From contig NC_092026.1 of assembly GCF_042242105.1 (NCBI RefSeq), forward strand, positions 19,570,691 through 19,634,690: DNA of 64,000 nucleotides, in the 5' to 3' direction. Source of the DNA: Pempheris klunzingeri (taxonomy: Eukaryota > Chordata > Actinopteri > Acropomatiformes > Pempheridae). A program made the translations under genes and the position numbers. Of the stretch, positions 12,001 to 23,519 are shown one piece after another (the first letter of the stretch is position 1; each line of letters begins with the position of its first letter). The notes below the pieces were generated by a model that was not told where the DNA came from, did no database searches, and saw only the letters and a list, made by a program, of their open reading frames with translations.

Positions 12001-12439
12001 CCCTCGGCCAGTTATATAGGGATACATGTAGTACTTTCAAGTATTGAATGTGGTCAAAGGTACATTTTGCAAGTATAAAAACATTCAGAGGTTCCCAGTG
12101 ATTCTGTTAGTGGTGATCACTCTCGGTGGCTCAGGTTTGCAATATAGCATCAAACATGTAAACATGTACTGCCGTAAGTATTTCTGCCAGAGCTAAATCT
12201 GTGTTGTTGCTGCGTCAGTGTGCCTCCCAGGTGTGTGGTCGATGGACCGGGCCCACATCAATTCAGTGCCACCAAAGTGATTAAGGCAGGCTCAAGTTTA
12301 CCCAGAGTCATTTAGGACTGAGGCCACTTGACCTCAGCAGGAGTCCAGCAATCCTTCTGCTTTTAGGATTGTTTGAACAACAACAAACAGAAACTGTAAA
12401 AATCACTCAAGCTTGTGTGAAGAGATCACTTTCCTCAGA
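9093..12439. other. Convergent B-C intergenic region
   Basis: No gene recognised. A repeat piece at 9472-9550, downstream duplicate sequence (10565-11650) and AT-rich sequence are present. AATAAA occurs near 10110. The region separates the 3' ends of plus-strand B and minus-strand C. Confidence 0.6.
9472..9550 (+). repeat. Dispersed teleost repeat, 5'-type piece
   Basis: Includes 'ggagccaatcccagctggca' and 'ggtggggtacactctgga', which in fish genomes usually stand just upstream of the wording found at 4919-5030. Both copies end at the same flank, 'ctttgagttttt'. Confidence 0.6.
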
Positions 12440-12620
12440 AAGCCGTCCACCTCTTAGGTTTCTTCCCATTAAAGGGGAGTTTTTCCTCGCCATTGTCGCC
12501 TGATGCTTCCTCATGTGGGGATTCTTGAATCCTTAATTTAGAATTTTTGAGTCATTGAGTCTCTCTTAATTAAAGAATTTGGTTGTGAGATAATATTTGA
12601 GTTGGTGCTATATAGATGAA
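12440..12620. repeat. Dispersed teleost repeat next to the gene C stop
   Basis: Carries the frequent fish repeat wording 'ggtttcttcccattaaa' and 'gagtttttcctcgcc'. It ends about 20 bases from the stop codon of gene C, so it probably forms part of that gene's 3' UTR. The repeat class is not certain. Confidence 0.5.
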
Positions 12621-12639
12621 GACCGATTGATATTTGTAT

Positions 12640-14852
12640 CTATAGTCTAGCTTTAGTCTGTGTAGCATCACAGCTCAGGTGAGTCCTGAAGAACTCCTGG
12701 ATCTTCTTCCACAGGTGGACTTCGGCTGCTGCGTGGGACCTGGGCTCACCCCCCCACAGGACTGGCTTTCTTGTAATCCCATGATAGCTGGAGGGGCAGT
12801 AGGGGCCATAAGGCGGCTCCAGGTAATGTCCCGCTCCAGGGTAACACACAGTCTCAAAGTTGTCCTTCCCATGATGCTTCAGTCTCTCCTCCATTATCTC
12901 CATGTAAGCCTTGCTGTCCCAGTTCAGGTCGTCCTCTGCGGCCACAAAGAGGAAACGTCCCTCTGCTCTCTCGATGGGGACCAGGCTGCCTTTGTTCTCC
13001 TCTGCCTGCGGATCATTTACAGCATACTTGCTGATTTCGGCCCCTGACTCAGTGGGAATCACCTTGCTGATGTCAAACATTAACGCTGGAAGGATTTGGC
13101 TCTTCTTGTAGAAGAGGGGGAGAGCGGTATTGGCACAGCAGCCATTGATCCACACTGTGGCCTCAACACCTGGCAGGTAAGAGGCTATTGATAGAGCAAG
13201 ATCTCCACTTTTTGAGAGTGATATCACACCAATTCCTTTACTGCCCACCTGTGGGGAAAAACATGCAAATTGAAGAAAAAATTACATTGCAACTATTAGC
13301 TGTTTTTTGCCAGTTCTTGCAATATCACACAAGTGGGCTCTTTTGTAAATAAACATAAATGAACTGGAATATTTTCAGACTGTAGTGCCCCCTAGTGATG
13401 GTATGATAAAATTGCACTGTGGCAGACAGGCGCACCATTAAAAGGGAGATCAGGACCGCTCACCTTGTGTTGTTTTTTTAAAAACTCTATTGCTTTCTCA
13501 AAATAATCCAGATGGACCTCTGTGATGTTCCTCGGCATGTCATCGTGGCCGTACAGCGCTACAGTCAGAACCACAAATCCTCGACTGGCCAGCAGAGAGG
13601 CCCTTTTCTCCGACAAACCTCCACCAAAAGTGTACAGATCCAGCACAGCAGGGAAGGGACCTGGTCCTGGATCAGAGGACACCAGAGAACACAAAATATC
13701 ATCACATTTCCCCGTCGTGGGACTAATAAAAGGTAAATTAAATATCTCATCAAGGTGGGTGAAGGAAATTACAGTAAAATCATCACACAGGAAATCAAAA
13801 ATAACTGAAGTCGAGCAAAGCAAAGTAGCACAACAACAACTACAGCTGTATGTTTAACTACGGAGGCCCAGAGCAACAGAAAATTATCAGCTGATGTGAC
13901 AACCCCTTCTTTTCAGATACCTGGTGGGTGGGGGCAGGGGATCATCAGCACCAAATGGAAACACCTGGGCCTTGTGATCCCCAGTCTATAAAGTGCTCTC
14001 ACACACACCCACCACTACTGATTCTACTGACCTTCACGCTCCATGTTGTTTTGTTATGTGTTTAGTTCATCTCAGTTTGTTAGATGAATGACTTTGATTA
14101 AAACAGTCCACCCTGCTGCTTTGTCATGGCCTTATGGGCCAGGTTGTGACACTGAATTATTAGTTGTCTGACTCACATAGTTTAACACCCCAAAGTAAAG
14201 AATCATTCATCAGAGATCCTCTGTCTGGCATAAAGAATAACTTTGATCAGGCTGTGGCCACACAATACTTATCAGTAGGACAAATTCATTGTTGCTCTGG
14301 TCACTTCAAGTGCTTTGTAAAGATAAATTTATGGCAGAATTTAGTTTTAACCTGACACAAACTGAAATTAAAACATGACAGAGACTTATACGGACCTGGG
14401 GGAGTAAACAGGACTCCCCTGATAATCCCCTCTCTGATGGGGAGCCGGCTGACACCATCTCCGATCAGGAGTCTCTCATTGGTCGCCTCTGCCAGCATCC
14501 TTCCTCCCCCCTCTTCCTCGTGCACAGAGAACTTCACCACATGGGGGATTAACGAATTGGTCTTTTGAAACCTTTTGTGCAGAGTGTCTGCCCTCATCGA
14601 CCACAGCAGACCCATGGGTTCCACCCCGACGTAGCTCCCACTGAGAGAGGGGTCTCTCTGCAGGTCGATCTCCCCGCTCCCATCGGCCCTGTAGCTGGCC
14701 GAGGACCTGAACGTCACTCCCTTCTCGTCAGTGGATCTGGCTCTCATGGTGACCACCTGTCTGGACCTCAGCCCGGCCACCTTCACATGAACAGGCTCGT
14801 CAAACAGACATCGGGCACTTGGCAGCAGCATCAGTCTGACAAGGGATGTCAT
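12640..14852 (-). CDS. BAAT/ACOT-family acyl-CoA thioesterase or acyltransferase, gene C
   Basis: Minus-strand coding exons 14396-14852, 13464-13666 and 12640-13248, 422 codons. The start MTSLVRL aligns with the other three genes, although the frame stays open to an ATG at 14921. Exon 2 is 15 bases longer than in A, B and D and keeps the ancestral-looking GGGLSEKRAS loop and the HDDMP segment, close to mammalian ACOT/BAAT. Probable nucleophile Ser232 sits in SLSKSGD, so both flanking glycines of the usual GxSxG are serine. Asp326 (DDLNWDS) and His361 (GHYLEPPYG) complete the triad. The C-terminus is ARL (PTS1-like). A 5' UTR exon may lie near 17920-17985, leaving a 3 kb intron that contains transposon remnants. 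Confidence 0.9.
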
Positions 14853-15209
14853 CTCTTCTGAAACTCCTTTGTTTGCACGTTTAGCGTTTGTTCTGCAAGA
14901 CAGCAAACAGCATAATAACATTCAAACAGTTTATCACACCATGTAAAGAGTGTGTGTATACGTAGAAACACATTAAATTGTACATTGTTTTCTGCTGCTC
15001 ATCTTTTTTCGCCTCCCACAGCGTGTGGGAGGAAAAAACAGGAACAAATTCCTTTTGTTTGTCAACATATTTTTGATTTGAGAACCAAAGGAAGTGCGTG
15101 AGCGTTTAGTCTTTGCAAGGAGGAAGAGTTTATGTTGGTGGTGCTAAACCAAAATCGCATAACACCAACATGGGCGACTGTAGCATTCACACAGACCTTC
15201 ATTATGCTT

Positions 15210-16025
15210 CCTTCCCTTCGACATCAGAAGATGTCCAGCAGTGCCATCAGCTCAGAACTAGCAGAAACTAGTGGGACCCTGGTTCACCATCTACTGTCCA
15301 GAGAAGTCTGGCCAGAAGTGGTTTTCATGGAAGAATTGCGACCAAAAAGCCAAACCTCAGATGCAGAAACATGGACAAGCGACTCAACTATGCACAAAAA
15401 CAGAAGAAGTGAGGTGCAGAAAAATGGCAGCAGGTGCTCTGGACTGGACTCTTAAATATTTAGCTGTAGCAGAAGTCAGTTTGTTCACCAAAGGAGTGGA
15501 GAGCGGTACAATAACGAGTGTCTTCAGGCAACAGTGAAGCTGGTGGAGGTTCCCTGCAAGTTTGGGGCTGCATTTCTGCAAATGGATTTGAGGACTTGGT
15601 CAGGATGAATGGTGTCCTCAGTGCTGAGAAACACAGGCAGACACTTATCCATCATGCAACACCATCAGGAAGGCGTCTGATTGGCCCCAAATTTAAACAT
15701 ACAGCCAATGTCACCAGGAGCTATCATTAGCGTGAAGAAGAACAAGGAGTCCCGGAAGTGACAGTGTGGCCCTGATCTCAACATCATCCAGTCTGTCTGG
15801 GATCACATGAAGCGACAGAAGGATCTGAAGCCTGCATCTGCAGAAGATCTGTGCTTAGTTCTCCGAGATGTTTGGAACAGCCTACCTGCCGAGTTCCTGC
15901 AAAAACTTTGTGCAAGTGTACCTGGAAGAATTAATGCTGTTTTTGAAGGCAAAGGGTGGTCACACCAAATATTGATTTGATTTAGATTCTTCTTCTGTTC
16001 GCTCACTTTGTATTGTGAGTGAATA
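15210..16025 (+). mobile_element. Decayed Tc1/mariner element with transposase pseudogene
   Basis: Plus-strand reading frames, broken by stops and shifts, give Tc1-type transposase stretches such as VWGCISANGFEDLVRMNG and AEKHRQTLIHHATPSGRR (15560-15690). Further on come the region near 'catacagccaatgtcac' and a tail 'gcaaagggtggtcacacc'. The usual catalytic block between them is deleted. Terminal inverted repeats were not identified. It lies upstream of the gene C coding exons, probably inside its 5' intron. Confidence 0.8.
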
Positions 16026-16333
16026 TTGTCAAAGATCTGTTCAGGGCCAGACTCATCAAACATGATAAGAGTTATAGCCCCCACTGAACTTTTAGGCCCT
16101 GCCACCGCCACACCTTTAGACTTTTGTACACAAGTTTTATAACTTTTCATTATTAAGTCTTCAGCTACAAGATTGCCAGGTGGATCGAACAGCCTCAGAC
16201 TAGTTCAGCTGTTTATGACCCCAAACAATGGCCCAAAATGCACCTGATTTTGACAGATTATGCAAAATACCAGACTTCCTGTGCCTTTAGGTCTGGAGGT
16301 GATGACCATGATCATTAAATTTCATCTTTTTAA

Positions 16334-17325
16334 CCCTCCTGTTGTCCTCATATTCTGTATACACCCCGTGTCCTCCGGGTCAAAATGACCCATCTTCGTT
16401 AAACCCCCAATATAAGCAACTTAATTGAATTTGAAACACCAAATCTTATTTTGCTTGAAGAAACAACTTGTCATTCACCACAAATTGTGTGAATACCTGA
16501 GTTTTCCCTCTTCACCTGGCAGAAAGACTGCATTTATTCAAGACACCACTCATTGCTGTGACACTGTCAATTGTATTATTGTTTCTTGTTGTCTTGACTC
16601 CCGGTTATCAAATCGTAGCAGTCTTGAGTAGGTGTGAAAGAGTTTGAGTGGCATTGTGCCTCAGAAAATTGGCCTTCCACTCTCTGCATCCCATAGACTA
16701 GCTGCAGTCACATGACTGTATACACCTGCTAAGATTATGGGTATTATAGGGTATTCCTCCCCATCTTCTTCTTCTGATACATCCTCCACTTCCTCTTCTG
16801 AATTGTCTTGCTGGACATCTGAAAAAATCAGCTCTAGAGCCTGTTCGACGTTATGACGCGCACTCATGGCTTCAGCACAGAGATAATTCGGGGTACTGTC
16901 ATCTGCAGCACCTTTATAGCCTCTGGGAATCCACAGACAAAGGGGCAATATTGTTCCATTTGGGTCAGATCAAAGGCAGTGCAGTCTGCAAGAAGACCAC
17001 CTGTCTTGTCTTGTTTAGGTCTGCTACTGATTGATCTGAGACAGAACTAAAACCTTCTCACATTCTGTGGTGTGTAACTAACTCTGTGACTGTGATTTCA
17101 ACTCAATTTGACTGTCGGGTCATTTTGACCCGAAGATGATCTTTGTACCTTTTTTTGTACAGCTTACATGGAAATGTGAATAAAGGCAACAATTCACTTT
17201 TTCTAATGTTGGGGTCAATCTAGGAAAAGTCATCAAATTTCAAGTTGAAAAAATATCGTTTAAGGGAATTTTTTTTGGTTTTTAACACAGTGGCGGGTCA
17301 TTTTGACCCGAGGACAACAGGAGGG
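16334..17325. mobile_element. piggyBac-type element, internally deleted
   Basis: Ends are perfect inverted copies: CCCTCCTGTTGTCCTC at 16334 and its complement ending at 17325. Both are flanked by TTAA (16330-16333 and 17326-17329), the piggyBac target site. Subterminal GGGTCAAAATGACCC-like motifs repeat at both ends. Of about 990 bases only an N-terminal transposase remnant remains (16661-16948, minus). It is non-autonomous. Confidence 0.9.
16661..16948 (-). pseudogene. piggyBac transposase N-terminal remnant
   Basis: The frame contains MSARHNVEQALELIF followed by an acidic stretch (SEEEVEDVSEEEDGEE), typical of PGBD-type transposase starts. There is no catalytic DDD domain downstream. It is a truncated remnant inside the element 16334-17325. 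Confidence 0.7.
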
Positions 17326-17919
17326 TTAAGACAAAATCAAGCCATCGAGGCATTTCTGCTGGCCCATAAAATATCTAATTTATCACCGGCCCTGACGTGT
17401 TTGCAAGTTTTCATGACTTTTTGAATATGCACCTCGTTTCCTACAAATAAGATGAATAAAGAGTTACAAAAGGTTCCACACTTAGTGTTACACTCTCGGT
17501 GCTCGGGCCCTGAATATAATGAGTCGTTGTGTTTTTCTGGTTCATTCTGCATCGAGGTGACCCACTAACTCAGACTGAGTCAGTCTGAACTAATGAACAG
17601 ACAGATCAGGTTTTTCTCACATATTTGTCAACGAAGTCAAAACGGAAACAAACCTCAACAAGTTTCTGCTGTTTAACTTCTTACAGCAACGTTTATTAAT
17701 ATGTCTCTAAACATTCAGCAGTGTGTGTCAGTGTTAAATCTAAGTTTTACAAAGGAAGTGAAGCTGTTCCGTCCTGATGAATAGATCTACAGTATGTGAT
17801 CACACAAACACCAGATCTAAATATAATCATCAGCAGCAGTTTATTGACTAACTAGATTTGTGCCAAATCGTTGCCAGGGTACTAAATCAATTTGATATGA
17901 CAACAGCAGCTTTACTAAC

Positions 17920-18028
17920 CTGTAGCGCGACCTTCGCTCTGTCCCGGTAACAAACTGTTGCAAACAGCGGCTGTTTTTGAATGAAGCTTTGTGCAGCTCC
18001 ACACTTTGACCAGCGGGGGGCGCTAAAA
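17920..18028 (-). promoter_or_regulatory. Likely promoter / 5' UTR exon of gene C
   Basis: Reverse-complement match to the gene A block at 2065-2135. A splice donor on the minus strand (CTACAG|GTTAGT) ends at 17920. At 18008-18026 there is a CTCF-like motif on the plus strand (CCAGCGGGGGGCGCTA). The segment GGTCAAAGTGTGG (minus strand) resembles a DR1-type HNF4/PPAR half-site pair, but this part is not conserved upstream of A. Confidence 0.45.
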
Positions 18029-18048
18029 CAGCTGAGAGTTACATAACA

Positions 18049-18520
18049 CCAGTGGTGGAAACTACATTTACTTACTCAAATATGGTACTTAGGCTCAATT
18101 TTAAGGTATTAATAGGTGAGTATTTCCATCATATGCTACTTTACAGGGAAATGTTCCTACTTTTTTTTTTATGCCATAGCATTTCTTTGACAGCTACAGT
18201 CACTATGAAGATGAATCTTTTACATTCAGGATGTATGACTGACTTATAAAATATCTATTGTTAATAATTAAACTCCTCAATGGTATATTAAGAAGTTACA
18301 ATTAGCTCCACTTCGACCTGTTAAACTGCTGATGCATCTATATTATAAATCCAGTAATACAATAACACTCATTATGCAAAGTGAGTATTTTCACTTTTTA
18401 GTCTTCAAGTACTTTTCACAGCTGATACTTCTGTACTTTTATTTAACTAAACATTTCAATGCATGACTTTCACTTGTAATGGAGTATTTTTACAGTGTGG
18501 TATTGGTATAACAAATTAAG
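18049..18520 (+). mobile_element. Degraded CAGTGGTGGAAA-type MITE
   Basis: Starts with 'cagtggtggaaact', runs through the 'ttacaattagctccac' core (about 18296) and the 'cttctgtacttttatttaa' and 'gtaatggagtatttttacag' segments. These belong to a very common teleost hAT-like non-autonomous element. The right terminus is not clear. Confidence 0.7.
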
Positions 18521-19035
18521 TAAATTGTTGGTTCGAGGTCAATGTTATGATGATTTAATGTGCAATGTGTTGCAGTGATTGGAAGAATAACACATGAATA
18601 ATACATAGTTTCTGACATTCTTTAAGAGATGTTCAATACTCAGAGATACTATAAAAATATAAAACAGCTATTTAATGATTAATAATTAAAAAGCAGGATT
18701 TACTACATGGGTAGTATGGCCTGCTGACAATCTAACGGTCACAACATGCAGAGAACAAAGTAAAAAAAACTTTCAGAAAAGTGCAAAATTCTAATTGTTC
18801 TTATGACATAATGACAGTGTGGTTTGTCTTTAAATGTTCCTGTCTGAGCTGCCTGTGCTCGGCGCCGTAGGCTGCTCTGTGCCACTCTCACTTCCAGTTC
18901 AACTCCAACATTATTCACGTGAATGATTTGTAACTGTAAAAACAAACAAATCAACTTGAAGAATCATTATTTAGCTGCCCTAATCACAAAATGACATGTT
19001 TTTATAATTTTCAGTTTGTATGACTGTAATTGTAT
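18521..19035. other. Spacer downstream of gene D
   Basis: AT-rich, no coding exon recognised. It probably includes the 3' UTR of minus-strand gene D in its right part. Confidence 0.5.
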
Positions 19036-22000
19036 CTATAGTCTAGCTTTAGTCTGTGTAGCATCACAGCTCAGGTGAGTCCTGAAGAACTCCTGGATCT
19101 TCTTCCACAGGTGGACTTCGGCTGCTGCGTGGGACCTGGGCTCACCCCCCCACAGGACTTTGCTGTCCACGATCCCATGACGGCTGGAGGGGCAGTACGC
19201 TCCGTAAGGGGGCTCCAGCACATGTCCCGCTCCAGGGTAACACACAGTCTCAAAGTTGTCCTTCCCATGATGCTTCAGTCTCTCCTCCATCATCTCCATG
19301 TAAGCCTTGCTGTCCCAGTTCATGTCGTCCTCTGCGGCCACAAAGAGGAAACGTCCCTCTGCTCTCTCGATGGGGACCAGGCTGCCTTTGTTCTCCTCTG
19401 CCTGCGGATCATTTACAGCATACTTGCTGATGGCGGCCCCTGACTCAGTGGGAATCACCTTGCTGATGTCAAACATTAACGCTGGAAGGATCTGGCTCTT
19501 CTTGTAGAAGAGGGGGAGAGCGGTATTGGCACAGCAACCATTGATCCACACTGTGGCCTCAACACCTGGCAGGTAAGAGGCTATTGATAGAGCAAGATCT
19601 CCACTTTTTGAGAGTGATATCACACCAATTCCTTTACTGCCCACCTGTGGGGAAAAAAACACAGAATCCATCATTTATCCAGAACAACACAACACAGCTT
19701 CTCTCTTCTGAAGATGAACATCCACAGCACTTCATTGTATGTTGGGTCACCATTTATTGTAATAGCTATGAAGTTGCAGTATGACATTAAATACCTTGTG
19801 ATATGCAGGACAACTATTTTAAGGTCAGACACTAAAGGCAGAGATTAGCACAGAATTGTTATACATCTCTAGGGTGGAGGAGAGGGCATCAAGATGTCCC
19901 CAAACTTCACTCATCCTTAGCTTAGTAGCTAGCTAGCTACCACGGCTGATGATAATAACGCCAGCGACTGTAGCTATCAAGCTTAGAGCAGCAAAGTAAA
20001 AGTGCAATATCTTCTTCCTTGATTCTATAACTATTCCTTTACTGCCCACCTGTTCAGAAAGCTCTAGTCTCTAGTCTGCAAATTAAAAATAAAATAATTT
20101 TAAAGGGCCAGTCTGACAACTCACCTTCGGATGTTGTCTTAAAATCTCAGCTGCTTCTTCATAGTAGTCAAGATGCATCTCTTTGAGGTTAGCAGACTTG
20201 TCATTGAACACAGCTACTGCCAGAACCACATACCCTTTGTTGGCCAGGAGACAGGCTCTTTTCTCAGACAGAAAGGTGCCCAGATCCAAAATAGCAGAGA
20301 ACGGACCTTCTCCTAGAGCACAAGACATATGCGTTAGTATCAAATCACATTAAAGGTCCCATATTTAGCTCCTTTTCAAGTTTATATTTGTATTTGAAGG
20401 TCCTACTAGAACAGGTTTGCATTATATTTCTCATATCAGCTGTTTTCACTCATTTGTGCATGCTGTGTTGACATTAGCGAGGAAAAAAAAGGGGGGAGAG
20501 CGAGGTGGTTTCAGGAGGTTTTCAGAGGGCGGGAGCACTCTTCCTCCTGAAGGGCCAGAGGAGGTCACATGTCTAACAAATCTGCTTAAGACATCATAAG
20601 TCTAGACGAGTGCTTTCACACCTATTTCCTGAAAGATGGAGCTGGAGCTAAAGAGAGACGATGGTCTCTTTTCATAGTTTGGCAAGCTCTCAGCTCACCG
20701 GGTGCATTTAGCATAATATGGGAGTCCAGTATCTAACATAGTGTGCATCCTTATTCATTACCTTTAATTAACCAAATGAAAACCAGCTATTATTGAGGTG
20801 AACACACATGGGGTTTAGCTGAATATGAAGTGTTTGAAAAATAGCTAAACTACACACTTAAAACGAGCCACGTGTAAGATAAAGCCAGAGTTTGAGTTTA
20901 AAACGTTCAAAATTTAAGTGAAAAAGCACCAGAACGTGTACAACTATCAGTGCTGACATTATGTCGAAGGCATCTATGTGCTGTGTTGCAGAGATCTACT
21001 GAAGTTAGCACGCTAGCCAGCTAACCCCGGCCTGTACGTTCACGAGTGAGCCACTGGTGGAGAGAACAAAACGGGACTTTGTCTGTGATTTCTCATTGCT
21101 TGGCCAGCTTGTTTTCTGTCCACATCTTTACAGAGATCTTTCAAGCAGACGGAGCAGAGGACTCTGCTAAAGATGGGGAGGCAGACGGAGGCGGAGTCTG
21201 TGTTCACATCAATGATACTTAGTGCTAAAATGCAGTCAAAGTTGATGGATGATGGATTTTTCCCAGATGTTGAACTTTGAATGTGAAGATGAAGACCGTG
21301 TCATCATCGTTATCAATGCAGGATCATTTCCCCGATGTATGTAGGGCAGTATATGTATATAAATAACTGTACATATTGTGTTTTTACTTAATATTTGATC
21401 CTATTCTAGTTTCAATTTAATTACCTACAATATACAGTGTGTTCTATGTGTGCCGCCTATTTTTTTGGAGCAGGAGGCCAATTTCTACACGATGCAGCTT
21501 TAACACTTGTAAGGATTTTTTTTTTATTGAAAAAATGTCAAGATTACAACACACTATTAGGCTGAAATTAAATTATGAATACAGAAAAGCACCGACCTGG
21601 GGGAGTAAACAGGACTCCCCTGATATTCCCCTCTTTGAGGGGGAGCCGGCTGACACCATCTCCGATCAGGAGTCTCTCATTGGTCGCCTCTGCCAGCATC
21701 CTTCCTCCCCCCTCCTCCTCGTGCACAGAGAACTTCACCACATGGGGCTTTAACGAATTGGTCTTTTGAAACCTTTTGTGCAGAGTGTCTGCCCTCATCG
21801 ACCACAGCAGACCCATGGGTTCCACCCCGACGTAGCTCCCACTGAGAGAGGGGTCTCTCTGCAGGTCGATCTCCCCGCTCCCATCGGCCCTGTAGCTGGC
21901 CGAGGACCTGAACGTCACTCCCTTCTCGTCAGTGGATCTGGCTCTCATGGTGACCACCTGTCTGGACCTCAGCCCGGCCACCTTCACATGAACAGGCTCG

Positions 22001-22053
22001 TCAAACAGACATCGGGCACTTGGGAGCAGCATCAGTCTGACCTGGGATGTCAT
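19036..22053 (-). CDS. BAAT/ACOT-family acyl-CoA thioesterase or acyltransferase, gene D
   Basis: Minus-strand exons 21597-22053, 20125-20312 and 19036-19644, 417 codons. Closest to gene C in exons 1 and 3 (SLSKSGD nucleophile motif, probable Ser227; Asp321 in DDMNWDS; His356 in GHVLEPPYG). Exon 2 is the short A/B-like form (LGTFLSEKRACLLA) without the GGG loop. The C-terminus is ARL, PTS1-like. The MTSQVRL start is preceded by a probable 5' UTR intron with a donor near 22695 (ATCAAA|GTAAGT). Intron 2 contains a small duplicated copy of the exon-3 acceptor region. Substrate cannot be told from sequence. Confidence 0.9.
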
Positions 22054-22239
22054 CTCTTCTAAAGCTGAGGATCCTGCACACGTTTAGACTTTGCTCTGAA
22101 AGTACACAACATTATGATATTCCTTATCTGATTGACTGAGAAGTTTGTCATAAAATGTTAATTTAACACCATATAAAGAGCATGTGTATACCTGTAGACA
22201 GATTAAATTGTACAGAGAGGTGTACCTACAAATATATAC

Positions 22240-22240
<1 letters not shown>

Positions 22241-22271
<31 letters not shown>
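22241..22271. repeat. (AT/GT)n microsatellite
   Basis: Short run of ATAT followed by about 12 GT units in the 5' intron of gene D. Confidence 0.9.
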
Positions 22272-22329
22272 ATAATCTTATTCTCTTCCTGTTAATTGTA
22301 TCGCTGTCAAATTCCTTGTCTTTGTCCAC

Positions 22330-23500
22330 GTAATTTGATTTGAGGGTTAAAGGAAATATGTGAGTGTCTCAAGATGAAACATTAACAGGGACATTCTGTA
22401 CCACATTTCAACTTTAAAACATTTAGTTAGCTACATATTTACAGCCTTAGCTGGCTTTAACCCACACGTACTAGTTCTCTAAAAAGCTGAAGTTCAGCCT
22501 GAGCTTCAAGGAGCGCAGGAAAACTGGATTTTCTGAGACGAACTTCTAATATGTTGGTTGGCAAAATATCAAAAACTGGGATTTTGTAGTTTAAGAGCAG
22601 TTGAATAAATAATAAAGTCGTTTCCTCCACTTGCTGTAAGTTAATGTGATGTTAACAGTACACACAGAGATACAGCGGCACTAACAACACTTACTTTGAT
22701 GCTGCCTCTGTTTTCTTTGTCTCTGTTGCGCTCAAACTAGTCGAAAATGTGCAGAACTGGCTCCTTTCCACGGATATTTAATTACACTGAGCGGCGCGTC
22801 ACTGCGAACCCCTTTACGTTGACGGAAGTAGTCAATCAATGGACGTATCGCACGCAGGTAACCAAGGTAACAGGTAGCTGCAGCTCCTTCACAATAAAAG
22901 CCCCACGGCGGGAATAGCAGAAAACTTCATTTATGAAGCAAAGACAGGAAGTGTGATTTTTACATCAACAGAAACTAGTTTATTGTCCTGCATCTGCACA
23001 CTCAGGTCCCACTCAAACCCAGCCAGACTTTAACAGAGGATGGATGGTAGATGGATAAATAAGAAATAATAAAAGTCATTCAGTGAAACCAGTAAAAACA
23101 TGAGCACAATTGTACGCCGTTAAATAAAAAAGCTGAAGTGAAGTATAAATGAATAAGGCACTATTGTGATGTTCTCTGAGGTCACATTTTCACTTGATAC
23201 CATTATGGATAATACAACACCCTCACCCTCAGTTAGGAAGAAGCCTTAAAATACACCTACAACTGTCGAAAGGTTGTTGGAGTGTTTTCAGTCATTCTGA
23301 CAGGTATTAAAAAGTTGTAAGTTGATTTAATTGTATTGCTGTAACGTTTAAATTCACAAGCTTGTCCTACATCAGCACTGTAGCTCTTGGGCACTTTGGT
23401 GTTTGTGCACGTTAAATTAAGTTAACTAGGTGTGTTCTGTGATAGTGACTTTTTAAAATAGTGTAAAGGTTTGTTGAAAATGATGCAGGAGACACAGAGA
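22330..23500. other. Spacer between gene D and svil
   Basis: Includes a more CpG-rich piece at 22720-22920, probably the gene D 5' end. The remainder is AT-rich with no coding exon recognised. The svil 3' UTR end may fall around 23500. Confidence 0.5.
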
Positions 23501-23519
23501 GACACATGGTTTGAGTTGA

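Noticed and set aside
14565-14861. 98-codon plus-strand frame, also seen opposite the other exon-1 copies
   Set aside because: Antisense of the conserved exon 1 of the acyltransferase genes; conserved only because the coding strand is.
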